Under the pieces are notes generated by a model. It searched no databases. It had not been told where the DNA came from and worked only from the letters and a program-made list of their open reading frames with translations. DNA of 64,000 nt, from contig JAKZZE010000038.1 of NCBI GenBank assembly GCA_024220505.1, positions 62,001-126,000 on the forward strand. Reading direction: 5' to 3'. Made by a program: the position numbers and the translations under genes. Below, piece by piece: positions 1-14,321 of this stretch. The stretch is from Rhizopus arrhizus (Eukaryota; Mucoromycota; Mucoromycetes; Mucorales; Rhizopodaceae). Within the stretch, counting starts at the first letter, position 1; every line of letters starts with the position of its first letter.

Positions 1-31
1 AATGTTTTCTTCTACAAAAGGGATTGGTGAT

Positions 32-1397
32 TTAATCAAATTTTATGCTGTGGCTTTCAAAACTAATTTGTCCACCACGATAAGATCCTCTCTTTTTCTT
101 GTTCTTTTCTGCTCTAAATTTATCTCCACGAACTTTGATCAAATCTTGAGAGGCCTTCCATCCATATGAGTTTACACCGGACCCTCCTTTACTGTCGTAC
201 GTGTTGTCTTTCAATCTCTCATCAAAAAACTCAACCTCTTCTGGCTTCACTCTTTGAAATGGAGTACCTTGCTTTCTTGGCCCTTTTTGTTTTGGTGTTT
301 CATTGCTAAGATAAATAGCGTCGTTAGTGCCCTTCTTTTGATTAGGCAATAAATAACTTACGTTTTTATGTTAGCCTTTTTTGTAACTGGTGGCTCTGGT
401 GCAACTTCTTCAGCTTTACGCTTTTCAGTTTTCTTTTCTTCTTTCTCATCATCGGATGATTCGGAGCTAGAGCTATCAGAGTCAGAGCTGCTGTCAGAAC
501 TAGAGCTGGAGCTATCTTTATTCTTTTCTTCTTCGTCATCAGATGAGTCGCTTTCAGAACTAGAGCTGTCAGAATCAGAGCTTTCAGAGTCGGAACTATC
601 AGATTCAGAACTGGAGCTCTCAGAAGATTCTTTCTTTGTTTCCTCTTCTTTTTCCTCCTCACTGTCAGAGCTATCAGAGCTATCAGAGCTATCAGAGCTA
701 TCAGAGCTATCAGAGCTAGATTCAGAGCTAGATTCAGAGCTAGATTCAGAATCCTTCTTTTCCTCTTCATCAGATGAATCACTGCTACTATCAGAGCTAG
801 AGCTGCTTGAATCTTTTTTTGCTTTTTCCTTTTCATTATCAGATGAGTCGCTGTCAGAAGAACTGGATTCTGCATCTTTCATTTCTACATCTTCAGAAGA
901 TTCGCTGTCAGACGAACTAGAGTCAGAAGAAGAAGCTGAGTCTTTTTTGTCTTCATCATCGCTATCAGAACTCTTGGATTCTCCTTTCTTTTCTTCCTCT
1001 TCATCAGAAGACTCAGAGTCACTGCTGTCAGAGCTTGAATCGGAGGAGCTATTTTTCTTTTCTTCCTCTTCTTCGTCGGAAGAGGAACTTGAAGAAGAGC
1101 TATCTGTCATTTCAGTATCTTCGTCCGAGGAGGAATCACTAAATGTAAAAGAAAATGTCAATTAAAGTTATACTATAACCTTTGTTAATTTACTTTTTCT
1201 TATAAGCTTCAAAGATAGTTATAAGATCCTTCTTTGTTGTTTCTTTGGTAACCTATAGGAAATAGTAGTCAGTTACATTGTCTATTTATTTAAATCAGAA
1301 ATCTTACAGAGGAATTAGCCTTTTTCAAAGAATTGGCAACTTCATTGTAACCTTTGGACAAGAGATACTTGTAAATGTGAGTGTCAAGAGAAGACAT
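32..1397 (-). CDS. SRP40: SRP40/Nopp140-like nucleolar phosphoprotein
   Basis: Spliced from four exons: 1397-1308, 1252-1194, 1138-362 and 305-32, with GT..AG ends and phases that close to 399 residues. The N-terminus reads MSSLDTHIYKYLLSKGYNEV, a LisH-type dimerisation motif. The middle (about residues 50-300) is a run of Ser/Asp/Glu blocks separated by short Lys clusters, the arrangement of CK2-phosphorylated Nopp140/SRP40. The C-terminus has the conserved SRP40_C pattern: TPFQRV, then FFDERLKDNTY, then a GYG-like stretch and a basic FR..K end (about 320-399). The family is a nucleolar chaperone for snoRNP assembly and rRNA processing. The acidic repeat comes from a TCAGAGCTA-type microsatellite near 661-760. 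Sure of the family; exact repeat length may vary between copies or assemblies. Confidence 0.88.
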
Positions 1398-1420
1398 GTG
1401 TTGAATAAAGTATGAGAAAG

Positions 1421-1451
<31 letters not shown>

Positions 1452-2247
1452 AGGGGAAAAAAAGCAGACAATCTTCAATGATTTGGTGGCTTAGATATTT
1501 AACTCAGCCACTTTCTAAGGGGAAGCAGTAAATGAAGGATGTGCGTGTTAGCTAAGCAGTGAGTTAACTGGAATATGATGTGGAGATCCGTCTTTAACTT
1601 GTTTGGAATGATAAAGAAGACCTTCACTGATATAGTGTATGTTATATTCTAAAAATACAAGATAAGTAAACTTGTTTCATAAATTTTCCTATACAGTTCC
1701 TTTGATCTAGCACTGCCCAATAATCGTATTTTCCAAACTGTTACTATAACACCCATTTGCTAAAATACATATATAAGTGCTTTGGAAAAGCATTTGATGT
1801 ACTTATTTATACTTTTATCTCTTTTAATCCTCACTTTCATGTCCCAAATGCGTAAAGAATAAGAGTATATAGGTAGGATAACTTTGTGCAGCAAACCACA
1901 AAAAAATTTTAAAGCATATCAAGCAACATTATGTCAAAAACATAAGTTATCTTTTATAAAAAAGTTGAATAAGGTGCAACCGCTTTGTTTGTTTAAGATT
2001 TGTTCTGATGGTGTTCATTTTGTACTTTTTTTATCTTTCGAGAATACTTTTTAATTTATCTTCTTTAGATATATCACCTATAGTATTTATAAAATTATTA
2101 CAAGATATAGACAATATTGAAAACACACAATAAAAAAAGGAAAAAAAAAAAAAAAAAAGCCTACAACTGTGAGAAATTCAGTATTATATAGTTACATAAA
2201 TAAATAAAAAAAAAGAATAGTTATGAAGGTAAAGAAAGGGGTATGTC
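1398..2247. other. Intergenic AT-rich DNA
   Basis: About 850 bp with no gene. It holds a poly-A run (about 1422-1450) just upstream of the SRP40 start, which is a T-tract in the promoter on the coding strand, and a second A-run at about 2141-2158. It should also contain the 3' flank of the next minus-strand gene. Confidence 0.6.
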
Positions 2248-4204
2248 TCAATGTATAGTTAAATATTGTCTTCTGAACCCTGATATGCTAATAATCGTAT
2301 CCACTACACCTGGATGAGAGGATATAAATTGAAAGATAAGCCAGACGATCATAACTACATACACACATATTAGTCTATAATGATTAAAAAAGGAAATTAG
2401 CTTACGGCAAAGCATTGGCACCCAGAATGAATATAGTCTTCTGTCTCGGCGTTTGTCCCTGGTGATTGTATATTCTTCTTGACTGGTAGTAGTTTGATTT
2501 TCTTCCTTTTCATCTTCTGATGTCAGACTTCGTGCGCCCATGGCATAGGCTAAGGCCATGTACCATGCCAATGTTTGTTCAGCAGGTGGTTCTTCTTGTT
2601 CATTTGTTTGATTGTTAGAAAACAATAGACCAGACATCATTGAGGCAGGTTTACTAGGAAATTGAAGAATGTGATCGGCAATCGTTTTGAGATTGAGTTC
2701 GGTCGGTTTAGCAGGAATCGTGTTTTTAATATTTTGTAAGAGATCATTAGACGCTGTAGGTTGAAAATGAGACAAAGTACGTTGCATCCAGTTCATCTCT
2801 TTGGGTACATCCTTTTCATCCTCTGTAAGGGAATCAATACTATGAAGTGGTTCAGCATCTACTATCTCTTCGGGAGAATAAGATGCGGTTTCTACGTCAT
2901 TCAGATATTGAATGAATGGCTGCTGCGTCTTTCGCCTGTGACGCAGTCCTTCAGTCACCGATACGAGCTCGTCTGGAAGTGATACTTCAGAATCAGAAAG
3001 GTAACAAGGTCCCCAACTCTCATCACTTTCTTCTTCAACATCACCTAACCAGACACTCGATTCTTCATCTTCACTGTATTCATCATCATCGTCCAAAGAA
3101 TCATCAACTGAGCTGTATCCACTTGAGGTGTCATCTTCAGCCAATACAACATGATTCCAAAGCATATGACGAATAGAAACATCCTCAGTCATTTCAATAG
3201 GTCTTTTGTTCCATCTATTAGCTATCTGGGAATCTGCCAAGCCTCTGTCCAACAAAAGTCGAACTATTTCTCGGTGTTGGTACCAAGCAGCATAATGTAA
3301 AGCAGTGTAACCATTTTTATCCGTTGCATTCGTGTGACAACCAAGATCGATCAACATGCGTATCAATTGAGTAAAGCCAAGCATAGCAGCCAAATGAAGC
3401 ATAGTATGGCCTTGCGCACTTGTGATGGATACATCATGCGAATCAATGTCACGAAAGGTGATCATGACCTCAAGTACTTGCATAATGTGAAGCTCGAGAT
3501 TAGCAGTCTGCGGTTGTTTCTGATTTGAATCACTATCTTGATTGTCTCCACCTTGAACAATACGCATAGCAATCTCCCTAGCGTCCTCTACTTTACCCGT
3601 CATTTTAAGTCCAACGACTTGAAGAGCAAGTTCCATCAGGGCATGGTCATTTTCATTATAATAAGTAAATAGAGTCACATCTTGACTGTCTATCACCATA
3701 GGATGTTCTTTAAAGGACACGACGACCGTACCAGGATTGACAGCTGGAGGTAGGATACAGACAAGCGTATTAGGAGACCAGTAGTGAGTACTAGAAGCAG
3801 CAACATCGCCAAACATACAAGTCAAACCAGAACGAAAGCCAGAACCTAATAAGGTGACTTCGATACCTCCATAAGTAGGACCTTCGTTGGGAATAAGACG
3901 TTGAAGTAAAGGTTGCTCGGGTGAAGACGCAGGTGGAGGTAAAAAGGATAGATCGGTTGATAGAGATGAGCGAGGTTGGATTTGATAATGATTTCCTAGT
4001 TGTCTCGAATCAAAAGAACTAATGCGATTTGTGCTATCCAACTCTGTCCGAGGTCTCTTTCTGTTTATTTTCTGCTTGTTTGACTTGTGATCGTCTGTTA
4101 TCATGATCGGAGGTGACATGCCAGAAGCAACTTGCTTCCCAGTATGATCGTTCATTTCAAAATAAATACTAGTGTTAAGGTTAGACTGATATAATTCAAA
4201 AAAG

Positions 4205-4235
<31 letters not shown>

Positions 4236-5383
4236 TATTACCAAAATCCAAGTCTTTCATTATGATGTCTGCAATAACAAGTGATCCTAGTAGGCAAGAT
4301 TGCATCACCAGAATTAAAGTCTACTACTTCTGAACAATTAAATAATAACACTCTTTGTTCTTCTATGGCCATTGCTTTTTCATCTTCTATTTTGTTCTCT
4401 TCTGCTTCTGATTTATTCTTATTTTCTTTTCTTCTTTGTGATCGTTTACGCTAAAAGTAATATAAAGTTTTAAAGAACATCTTTCTTTTCACAAAGAACA
4501 CAATTGTACCTCTCGTTGAATACAGCCAATACAAGTAGTTACTTTCCGGTTTGGATCACTTGCACATATCACTCTAGCTGATAAATATAAAACTTTCTCT
4601 GGTAGAAGGGTTGTATTCTCTAATCCAGAAATGTTGGTAATCTTTGAACCATTGGATGATATCAATATCTGTCTCTTTAGTTTTTCCTTTGCCACCAAAG
4701 GACCAGGTAATTTAAGGTGAGACCAACGTTGAGCTTTGTCACCATCATCAGTGACCAATTGAATACATAATTTGATTTGTGTTTCAACGCGAGATTTTGC
4801 ACCTGTTTGAGGTACACCCAAGACTCTGATCTGCATGCTATAAAGAAAAAAAGGTCCTATTTAATGTCTCTCATTGTTGTACTATTTTTTATATTTACCC
4901 AGGCAAGTTCGTATTGGATGTTGCGCTAATAAAAAAACATTATTAAAAAGAAAATATACGAGGATTTAAAAGACTTAATACCATTGTTGTTTTGTAACAG
5001 AATGATTTATAAAGCTCTTTGTAAGTTCAGGAATAGCCTAATGAATGATACATGTTGGTTTTATATAATCTTGTCAAATATCTATTCTTTACGGTTTTAT
5101 AATTATTGTTATTAGGCCATAGATTTGGTTGTGGTTCGTTCAAAGAATTACTGTTTGGTAAAAGAGGATTTACAAAACTAGGGGTGAGTAAGACATTTGG
5201 TGGTGAACTGATTGTGTTCGGTTGTATAAAAAGTAAAGAATTATCAGAATTAAGTTGGTTTAATTTATGAAAAAAAGCTGGGTCGATATAATTAAGTGAT
5301 TGTGCGTTATTTGTTTCTTCGTGCGGTTCTGATGTAGAAGAGCCCGAAGGTGAGTCGCAAGTATGAAAATTATCCTCAATCAT
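2248..5383 (-). CDS. MGA2/SPT23-type membrane-bound transcription factor (IPT/TIG + ankyrin + C-terminal TM)
   Basis: Start 5383 (MIEDNFHTCDSP). I read exons on the minus strand near 5383-5090, 5043-4980, a small exon around 4922-4900, 4838-4510, 4453-4240 and 4172-2248, all phase-consistent. The conserved N-terminal domain is plain: RVLGVPQTGAKSRVETQIKL, followed by an ITCYCRHHNERLGF segment. Then come an IPT/TIG fold (RLIPNEGPTYGGIEVTLLGS), two ankyrin repeats (GHTMLHLAAMLGF; NGYTALHYAAWYQ), a long acidic region, and a single hydrophobic anchor near the end (ICVYVVMIVWLIFQFIS). Yeast Mga2 and Spt23 sit in the ER membrane and are released by ubiquitin/proteasome processing to induce the fatty-acid desaturase OLE1. 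The same role is inferred here. A T-tract lies in the intron at about 4205-4232. Small-exon edges are the least certain part. Confidence 0.85.
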
Positions 5384-5504
5384 TAATGTAGTAATAAAAA
5401 AAATATATAAAAAAAAGAAAAGTCTAAAAATAAAAGTTTATTTTTTTTTTTTCACAGTAAGAACGTCGGCAAGTAAAAAAGGATAACGATCAAATGACAG
5501 ATCT

Positions 5505-6881
5505 TTAATCAAATGAAGCAGTTACCTTAGACTTGTCTCCATTAAATAAATCATCACTCCAAGCAGGTAAGGGAGAATTATAGGACCAAGAATGGCCTGT
5601 ATATTTAACAGCATGAAGCCATAAGGATAATTCATCTGGTGCTGGATCTTTTTGTATAATAGGTACACTACATTCTTGGCATCTTGGTAGGTCTGTTTCC
5701 TCAAATGGATCCACCATATAATCATAAGACGCTGTATCTAACATTGACTGAATAATTTTTTGAGAATTATCAAGAGAATGATGAGGAGAAGGAAGTAGAT
5801 GGGACCATGCAGCAGAGTAGCTATAAATAGGATCATTGGCAATAGGATAACCCAAATAACGCAAATGCACTCGAATTTGATGCGTACGCCCAGAAAGAGG
5901 TTTACAACGTACGATGCTTGTCATTCCATTATAGCTTAGCCTCTCAAATACAGTTGTACAATCTTTACCGTGATTATGTACATAATTGAACGGGACAATG
6001 TAAGATAATTGCTTGATAGGTGCATGACATACAATTCGCTCTCTAATTTTCATTTTAATATAGAATATAAAGTATTATTAGTTCACTATACCTTGGAAAT
6101 AAACCTATTACTCTGCAAACGTATTCTTTTTCAACTGTTCTCTCTCTTAGTTCTTTTTTAATCTCTGCTGCTCTTTGCGAAGTCTTTGCTATCATCATCA
6201 ATCCAGATGTCATTCTATCAAGTCTATTGATTGCTATAAAAAGCATAATTAACATGACTTATGTATAGACTTTTTTTTGTGTTTACGATATAGTTTATTG
6301 TAACCTAATTCTTTTGTCATGACATGTACAATTGTATTATGTCTATATCTTCCACTTGGGTGTACTTGAATACCACCAGGTTTATCGACTACAAGCAAAC
6401 CGTCATCTTCATAAATAATTTTAATTGGTTGATCTGTAACTGGTGGTTCATGCCTATGTACTTTATGTATTATACTGTCTTGAGGTTTCAATACTGTATC
6501 ATAATTAACTCTTTCACCATTTATTGTTACAAGCCCTTTTTCTATTGCATATTTCTATATTTAATCATAATTATTTATAAGCACATGTTTATTTATATAT
6601 GTCTTACATAATAATATTCTGATCTTCCTCTGTATTCTTTTAAAAATGTACTCAAGACTGTTTGTCCAATCATTCTTTGTTTAGCAAAAACATGAAAATT
6701 ATAATAATAAGGCTTTACTTTTCTTAACCCTTTTTTTTCCTGTTAGCTTATTTCATATTGAGAATTATTATTTCGTCTTACCATTTTCAAAGTAATATTC
6801 TGCTTTGTCTAATTCAACATTCAACGTTGTTAAGTATCTTTTCTGACCATTTGATTGAAACCATCTTTTCAGAATTAACAT
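5505..6881 (-). CDS. RluA-family tRNA pseudouridine synthase (PUS9/RIB2-type)
   Basis: Five exons on the minus strand; start chosen at 6881 ([16 protein letters not shown]), because the longer frame to 7019 lacks family similarity. After the first intron the protein reads [17 protein letters not shown], the typical start of the Pus8/Pus9/RPUSD2 branch. An S4-like segment ([15 protein letters not shown]) follows, then the catalytic motif around [13 protein letters not shown], with the catalytic Asp in RLD, and the family motif [18 protein letters not shown] near 5870. These enzymes make pseudouridine-32 in cytosolic or mitochondrial tRNA. No deaminase domain, as in yeast Rib2, is visible downstream, so a Pus9/RPUSD2-like enzyme is more likely. 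It shares about 255 bp with the divergent protease gene at 7137, probably a common promoter. Confidence 0.87.
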
Positions 6882-7136
6882 TGAACCAAAAAAAAAAATC
6901 TGACAGGGACTAAAACGGGACACAAACAATAGCTGAATCCCCGACGTTAAATAACCAAAAAAGGACAAGAAGGAATTTCTGTCATAAAAACAATAAATGA
7001 TTTGTCTTGAAGACAACAAGTAAGAAAGGGGCTACTTGAAAGAATGTTTTAATTCTCTGAAGCATATTTATAGAGCCTTATACTTTTCCTCTCTTTCTTT
7101 CTTTTTTTTTTTAAAAAAACCCCGGATAAAGAACAT

Positions 7137-8291
7137 ATGTCATTAATCATTACTATTTACTTGATCATGATTTATTTTCGATGGATTTCATGTATAAAAA
7201 ACGGAAAAGATGTAACAGAATTGGATGAATATCCATTTTATATCATGATCGGCAACCCTCATCTCTGTGGTGGAACGTTACTATCATATAACCCTGCCTT
7301 TGTCTTGACAGCTGCACACTGTGTAGCAGACACAGCATCTCCTCAACATTCAAAGAATCGATATTTTGTCAGCTATCGTGATACTCAACACTCTTATCAA
7401 AAAATGGCTAGTATTGCTGATTGGACAATTCATCCTCTTTATAACGTCTCATCGATAATAAATCCAAGTTATGATGTAGCTATTATTGAACTAGAAAACT
7501 CACTCATCCCATCACGTCAAGTACATCGTGTTCCTCTCTGGTCATCAGATATGGACCGTTCTTTAATAAAGCAGGGTATATAATAGTTAGTAAATATTTA
7601 TGTAAAGTACTAAAAATTTACAGGCGAGCTCATTGGATTTGGATTTACAGGTGATGAACAAGCAAAGACAATGCAAAAACTTGATTTGGATATCATTCGC
7701 TTTGAAAATACTTTTAACATCGAAGCAAGATCAGAAACAGAGGACCGTGTTGCCTGTCATGGTGATTCTGGAAGCCCACTGGTAGTTCATCAAACCGTGG
7801 CAGACCCAAGCAAGAACAAAAAAGTACAGGTGTCATTTGTAGTCGGAAATCTGGTAAGGATCTATGGTGCTCAAGATACACAAACCCTCACTTGCCCTAT
7901 CCCTCTCGACCTCAACGCTCATAGTACCAACAGTACACTCAACACAGTAACAGAGATCTTTGTGAACATTGCTTCTGTACTCGATTGGATCTCTCAAGTT
8001 ACTGGTATATCTTCACAAGATCTAACTAATCCTTTCTATACACCACCATTTGATCCTTCAAAGAATGATAGTGAGGAAGAGGATGCGATTAATGAGATGG
8101 CAAAGAAATGGCATATTGGTGGTGTAGCATATGAAAATGGATTGCTCAATAATGATAGTATATGGATAGGAGCGGTAATGCCTGATTATCAATTACTTAA
8201 TTTTAAAAAGCAAGACTCATTAGCAAATTTGTCAAAGCCTTCCATATTGTATTTTAGTGTTTTACTATTTATTGTTTTGTACGTGATTTAA
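7137..8291 (+). CDS. Trypsin-like (S1 family) serine protease, secreted or membrane-anchored
   Basis: Two exons, 7137-7575 and 7624-8291, give 368 residues. The first codons encode a hydrophobic segment (SLIITIYLIMIYF), a likely signal peptide or anchor. The catalytic triad is visible: His in LTAAHC, Asp in SYDVAIIEL, and Ser in CHGDSGSPLV. The family CGGTLL motif precedes the His. The C-terminus ends in a hydrophobic stretch (ILYFSVLLFIVLYVI) right at the stop, suggesting a GPI-attachment signal or C-terminal anchor. The domain is followed by about 100 residues, partly acidic, not usual for trypsins. Substrate is unknown; secretion to the cell surface is inferred. Confidence 0.85.
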
Positions 8292-9076
8292 ATGCACTCC
8301 ATCGCATTTTACTGCTACTTTTCACAAATGTGAAATGTATGAATAAATAGCAGGATTATGCCTCCATCTTGATAATCCCAAGGTTTTAAGGCATGTAATT
8401 TCTATATAAACGCTGAATAACTTTATGCATCTTTTGAGAAAAGGAAATCCGTACAAAAAATGTAATTAGCAAATCTGCATGCCATGAGTTTATGGTAGAA
8501 ACGGTAGGTGATGCTTAAAAATGCATGTAAAAAATAAAATAAAGTACATTTTTTTAATGTACATAGAAGATTTAATAAGCTTCAACCTTAAAAATAGTAT
8601 TAAAAGCTTAAGCAAAATGCAAAAAAAAAGCCAGAGAAATTAAAGCGAGTTGAAAGATTGTTAAATATAGTGATGACAGGGAACGCTTCATGTATCTATA
8701 GCAAAAGATGTTTTTAGGGATAATTATCTGTGTTGACGAATAGAATCAATATTTGTGTATAAGTCAGGTCTTAACTAGTATCAGTCACGTTTGAATATTT
8801 ATTTGACTTTAATTCAGCAAGTGTAGGAGGCTAATAAAAAAGCACAGTAAAGAACTATCTACAGCATGAATATGAAGATAATTTGGGAGAAAAGAGAGAA
8901 AAGGAGTGAAAAAAGAAGGAGACAGATAGAAATCTCCCAAATGGATTCCGTAATGTTATAAAAGAATCTTATCCAAAAAATTTCATTATTGTTAATGTGT
9001 TCGTTAGTAGAAAATGTGACAGGACGTGCAACTTTATAGTCTTCCACTATGAATTAAGTCATAGTTAAAAAAAGTG

Positions 9077-9109
<33 letters not shown>

Positions 9110-10740
9110 ATTCAACCATTCCTATTTCTTAAATTCAAGGGCTTGGAGGATGTAGGGATTACTTGTAAGACTGTACCTTATTATGTGAATAGACTGTCTT
9201 GATAAAGGCAAATTATGATAATCCTTTCATATGATGTATTTACAGAATATTATTAAAATGTAAGAGAATAGACTCAAAGTATATGAACAGAACTATGACT
9301 ATTTCAACCAAAGTATCTTTTCTTTTCTGATTTGTTTGTACGCAAATGAATATTTTCCTAAAAATGTGCGTAAAGAATATTGTGAGAAGCTGAATTTTCT
9401 TTACAAAGTAAAAAACTCGTGTAATGAAACAAAGTTAGGATTTAATATACATCATCCACGTTGTAACCTTATACACGAGAACACGTATTTTTTAGCTAAA
9501 ATTTCAGGGGTAAACATATTCATTACTATTTTTGATGCTACAAACTGTTCATTTTTCTGTTTCTAAGGAAATAACTAAAACATACAAAAATATAACTGCA
9601 GATATCAAAAATGTGTTTTATTTAGCTTAATATCCATAGAGCAATAACTTGTAAGAATCATTCAAACTTGGCATAAAAAGGTTTTTTTTTTGTTAGCTTC
9701 TTTGTTTTTTATTTTACCAAGTATATTTTAGCATATACAGTTGATTTGTGTATCATCTAACGAAGCCAATTTTGTACAAAATGTATGCATACATCAATTA
9801 AAGAAATTTGATTATGCGTAGCCTAGGGACAGAATCATATGTATATCACCTGTTATGCCAAGGGAAAAGAGAACGATCCCCAAATCTAAATAGAATACTA
9901 TTTTAGGAATCTGCAAATGCAATTCTTTTCAACATTTTTCACATTTCCTTTTTTTTTTGTACGCGTTTTGCACTATCCTATTGTCAACAAGTATGTTTGT
10001 TCTATTATAAAACTGTCACTTTTTTTAATTCAATTGTTAACTGTGTAACAGGCTCAAAGTGGGATGTTACAGATCAACTCAAACTGGTCTTGGTAACAAG
10101 TTTATGCTTGACGTAATCTAAACCTCATAAGATATCTGTATTCTTGCCGAGAAGCGATTGGAAGAAATGACGATCTTAAATTTCACATTCCGATTAGATT
10201 TTCACCACCTTTTTATTTCTATTTTAATGACAAGAAAGGAAAAGAGTAACGCGTTTTTGTATACTTGCCTTTCAAGTAAAATAAAATGCATATATCACTT
10301 TTATGTATATCGTTCTACCATTCTGAAGCAATTTTTGTTACCTGATTAAACTAGGGAGAAATGAGATATAGATTTTTTGTGTAAGGGGAAAAATAAAAAT
10401 AATAAGAGCAAGGGGGGGAATAAAAGCCAAGAGTTACAATTCCTAAATGCAAAGCATTCTTTTTGCTCTTGTGTAAATCACTTGTTTATTTTTATATAGC
10501 TTGGCCATTACGCTTCCTTTCTTTGTACTCTTTAGCTGAGCCAAGAATAATATAAAAAAGGATATCTGACTTTAGTTTAAGAAATTAATTCACAGAGCAA
10601 CCAATCAGATAAAACAAAATCTATCTGCGTCACGGAGTTTGAGTTCTTTTTTTCTTTCTTATATATTCTCCCCTCACCCGCCCTTTTTTTTGCTTTTCTT
10701 TTTTTTTTCTTTACTTTTTATTCAAGTTTAATCCCGAAAG
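8292..10740. other. Long gene-free stretch, including actin 5' region
   Basis: About 2.4 kb with only short chance open frames. There is a poly-T run at about 9076-9102. The last 250 bp before the actin ATG are pyrimidine-rich (TTTTCTTTTTTTTTCTTTAC at about 10690-10715), as expected for a strongly expressed fungal promoter and 5' leader. I see no RNA gene or transposon signature here. Confidence 0.5.
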
Positions 10741-12089
<1,349 letters not shown>

Positions 12090-12214
12090 GCTTCTTGATA
12101 ATACGTTTTATACTTTTTTCTTCCCTCTTTTTCTTTTGTCTCAAAAAATATATCATTTTTTTTTATTAACATGAAAAAATAAAAAAGAAAATAAATAATA
12201 ATACATCATGTTTA

Positions 12215-12550
12215 TTATAATTTAGTTAATAATCCAAGCGCATCTTCTAAGTCATTTTGTGTCTTTTCATATTCCAGCTGTTCTCTTTCTACTTTATCAT
12301 CCTAAATGCATAAATGATTAGTATCAACTTATAATTTAATAATGAATAATTACATCTTCCATGGACTCATTTCTAATTTGAATTGGCTTCTTCTTTTTTG
12401 GTCTTAAATGTTGAGTTAATTCTTCAAGATTGTTATCAAGATCTTCTATTATATTTGCATTCTTTAGTTTCTCTGATCTTGTTATCGGCTTTTTTTTGAT
12501 CGAGTATAAGGTGTTGCTTTTTTTTGTTGATCTCTTTTTGCTTTGCCCAT
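12215..12550 (-). CDS. Small lysine-rich protein of unknown function (one-base frame break)
   Basis: Two exons: 12550-12354 and 12301-12215. The start MGKAKRDQQKKATPYTRSKK runs into a stop unless one A is added to an eight-A run (plus-strand T-run 12490-12497). With it the frame continues through ITRSEKLKNANIIEDLDNN and splices in phase to EREQLEYEKTQNDLEDALGL, giving 94 residues. Exon 1 is 197 bases, one short of a multiple of three, which fits a lost base. The N-terminus is basic and the C-terminus is acidic and helical, like small nucleolar or ribosome-biogenesis factors, but I do not recognise the family. A roughly 59-base A-run lies just upstream (12556-12615). Confidence 0.55.
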
Positions 12551-12555
12551 TACTG

Positions 12556-12556
12556 G

Positions 12557-12615
<59 letters not shown>
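12556..12615. repeat. Very long A homopolymer (about 59 bp)
   Basis: An uninterrupted A-run between the small gene's start and the intergenic DNA. On the gene's strand it is a T-tract ending in CCAG, so it could also be the pyrimidine tract of an upstream intron. Length in the assembly is not to be trusted. Confidence 0.9.
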
Positions 12616-12621
<6 letters not shown>

Positions 12622-12639
12622 GTATCCAATAAAAAATAA

Positions 12640-13693
12640 AGTTGCTGGTCAATGACTAAAAACTCCGCCAGCTTAAAAAAAAAAAATGCCTATCTTTTCA
12701 TTCCTGTCTCGATACATTGAATCCTGAACTCCTTCTACAGACTCTATATGACCTATACTTACATGTGGAATCTTGCAAATATGTCTGAATTATTTATGAT
12801 TGGTTTGGTCTGGAGTTTCTTTAGCACTTGATAAATCCAACGCTACCTTCAACTCTTATGACTCTTGTGATAGGATGGCAACTTCAGTACTTCCTTTGAT
12901 TGTGGAGATATGATCCGAAACTCGACATTAAGATATAATCATTAAACATACGTCTTTTTGATTAACTCTGTATAGTTGAGGCTAATGGATTCTTGTCTAA
13001 TTTCTGTATGAAGCAAAAAGAGTGATTGTCTCAAACTTCTTGTATAAATACTTGTCTATTGGACAAGTTGGTTAATGAATATCTTTCAGCATGAAATAAA
13101 TATACTCCTCATCACTATATGTTCTTAAAAGTATTCTTCCTGTTCAATAAATTGTCATAACCATACTTATTTTTGTAGAGATCTTGGTAGCAAAGTGAAG
13201 AAACATAAATGATAAAGATAAATGTCATATTCTTGATTTCGGTCTTCTGTGTACGGGTAATTGGGATATGGTATTGATTGCCTAGTAATGATTTTGGCTA
13301 ATTCTAACAAGAAATTATATTGCTCTATCGTATGAAGTCAGAAAGAAACCAATTGGTTTTATATCTTGAACAATTATAAGAAAACAAAAATAAGGGAATA
13401 TTAATAGTAAAACATAGCAAACGTTCATTTTATATTCAATTGCAGTAAATTTTAGCATCTTATTCACAAGATAAATACAAAAGAGAGAAGCAATGCACAT
13501 TGTTTTTCTTTACGCGCCTTGTACAATTCTCTTTTAAAAAGCTGTTTATTGTTATTGAAATACATGCGGTGATTTAAATGTAAACGACATAAAAATAAAA
13601 TCAAGGATAAGACATGATCATAAATGACTTGACATATTTTGTCTTTCTTTCTTGTTTTCTTTTTTATTTCCTGTTATTATTTCTTCATTGGAC
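12640..13693. other. Intergenic AT-rich DNA
   Basis: About 1 kb. I see no coding frame with family similarity or in-phase splice pattern, and no repeat apart from short A-runs. The last part should carry the bZIP gene promoter. Confidence 0.5.
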
Positions 13694-14321
13694 ATGGAAT
13701 ACTCTTCAATGAATTCCCCAGAAGATTTTATTAATGAACAATACGAATCTGAGTATACTACGCAAGGAATGGATATATCTTACTCTTCCGATTTTTCGCA
13801 GAATTATCAAGAACATGTCCCAAGCGCTATTTTAAAAAAGCATTGTCCTTCTAAAGAAGACTATTCAAAGTTGAAAGAAGTGTTAGTAGCAGCAACACGA
13901 AGAAGAAATTTAGAAAGAAATAGAATAGCAGGTAGACTAAACAAAACCTTTTTATTTTATTTCAATAACAAAAACCGATATTTGCACAGCTCATAAATGT
14001 AGACAAAAAAAGAAAGAATGGGTAGTAGAACTTGAAAAAAAGGGGCATAGATTATCAACTGAAAACGATCGTCTTACTCAATCTGTAGCTCAACTAAAAG
14101 AGGAGTTGTTTCAGTTAAAAAGTCAAATCTTTTTGCATAAAGAGTAAAAGCAATAAAAGAAAAGTATTGGATCACCAATCTAATTCACTTTTTGTAGATG
14201 TCAATGCCCAGCTATTAATTCTCATATAAATATATACATGCTTGATTTAATGAAAGCCCAAGGAATATACGCAAAAATGAATTCTTTTGAAGCAAATGAT
14301 AATACGGATTCTACAGACTAA
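13694..14321 (+). CDS. bZIP transcription factor, ATF/CREB type
   Basis: Three exons, 13694-13931, 13990-14143 and 14198-14321, join to 171 residues. The basic region spans the first intron: RRRNLERNRIA joined to AHKCRQKKKEW, giving the N..AA.(K)CR signature of ATF/CREB factors. A zipper follows with heptad leucines (ELEKKGHRLSTENDRL, then SVAQLKEELFQLKSQIFLH). The C-terminus has ECQCPAINSHIN, the Cys-rich turn typical of fungal Atf1/AtfA relatives. The N-terminus is Ser/Asp/Glu-rich with no MAPK-docking domains I can name, and the protein is much shorter than Atf1. A stress or developmental regulator is likely. Start chosen at MEYSSMNSPED; a longer hydrophobic start at 13652 is less plausible. 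Confidence 0.85.

Noticed and set aside
368..1165. 265-codon plus-strand frame rich in Ser/Glu/Leu
   Set aside because: Exact antisense of the SRP40 Ser/Asp repeats; a mirror effect of the TCAGAGCTA-like repeat.
2370..2405. Possible 31-bp intron GTAAGC..TTATAG in the MGA2-like gene
   Set aside because: Too short and would break the frame of the C-terminal membrane helix; read as coding.
7082..7136. Upstream extension of the pseudouridine synthase to 7019
   Set aside because: Extra residues are hydrophobic and unlike the family; the downstream Met at 6881 is better.
8859..10349. Three short frames (8859, 9336, 10158)
   Set aside because: Random composition, no splice partners, no motif.
13315..13500. 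61-codon minus-strand frame
   Set aside because: Chance frame in AT-rich DNA rich in Phe/Ile/Leu.
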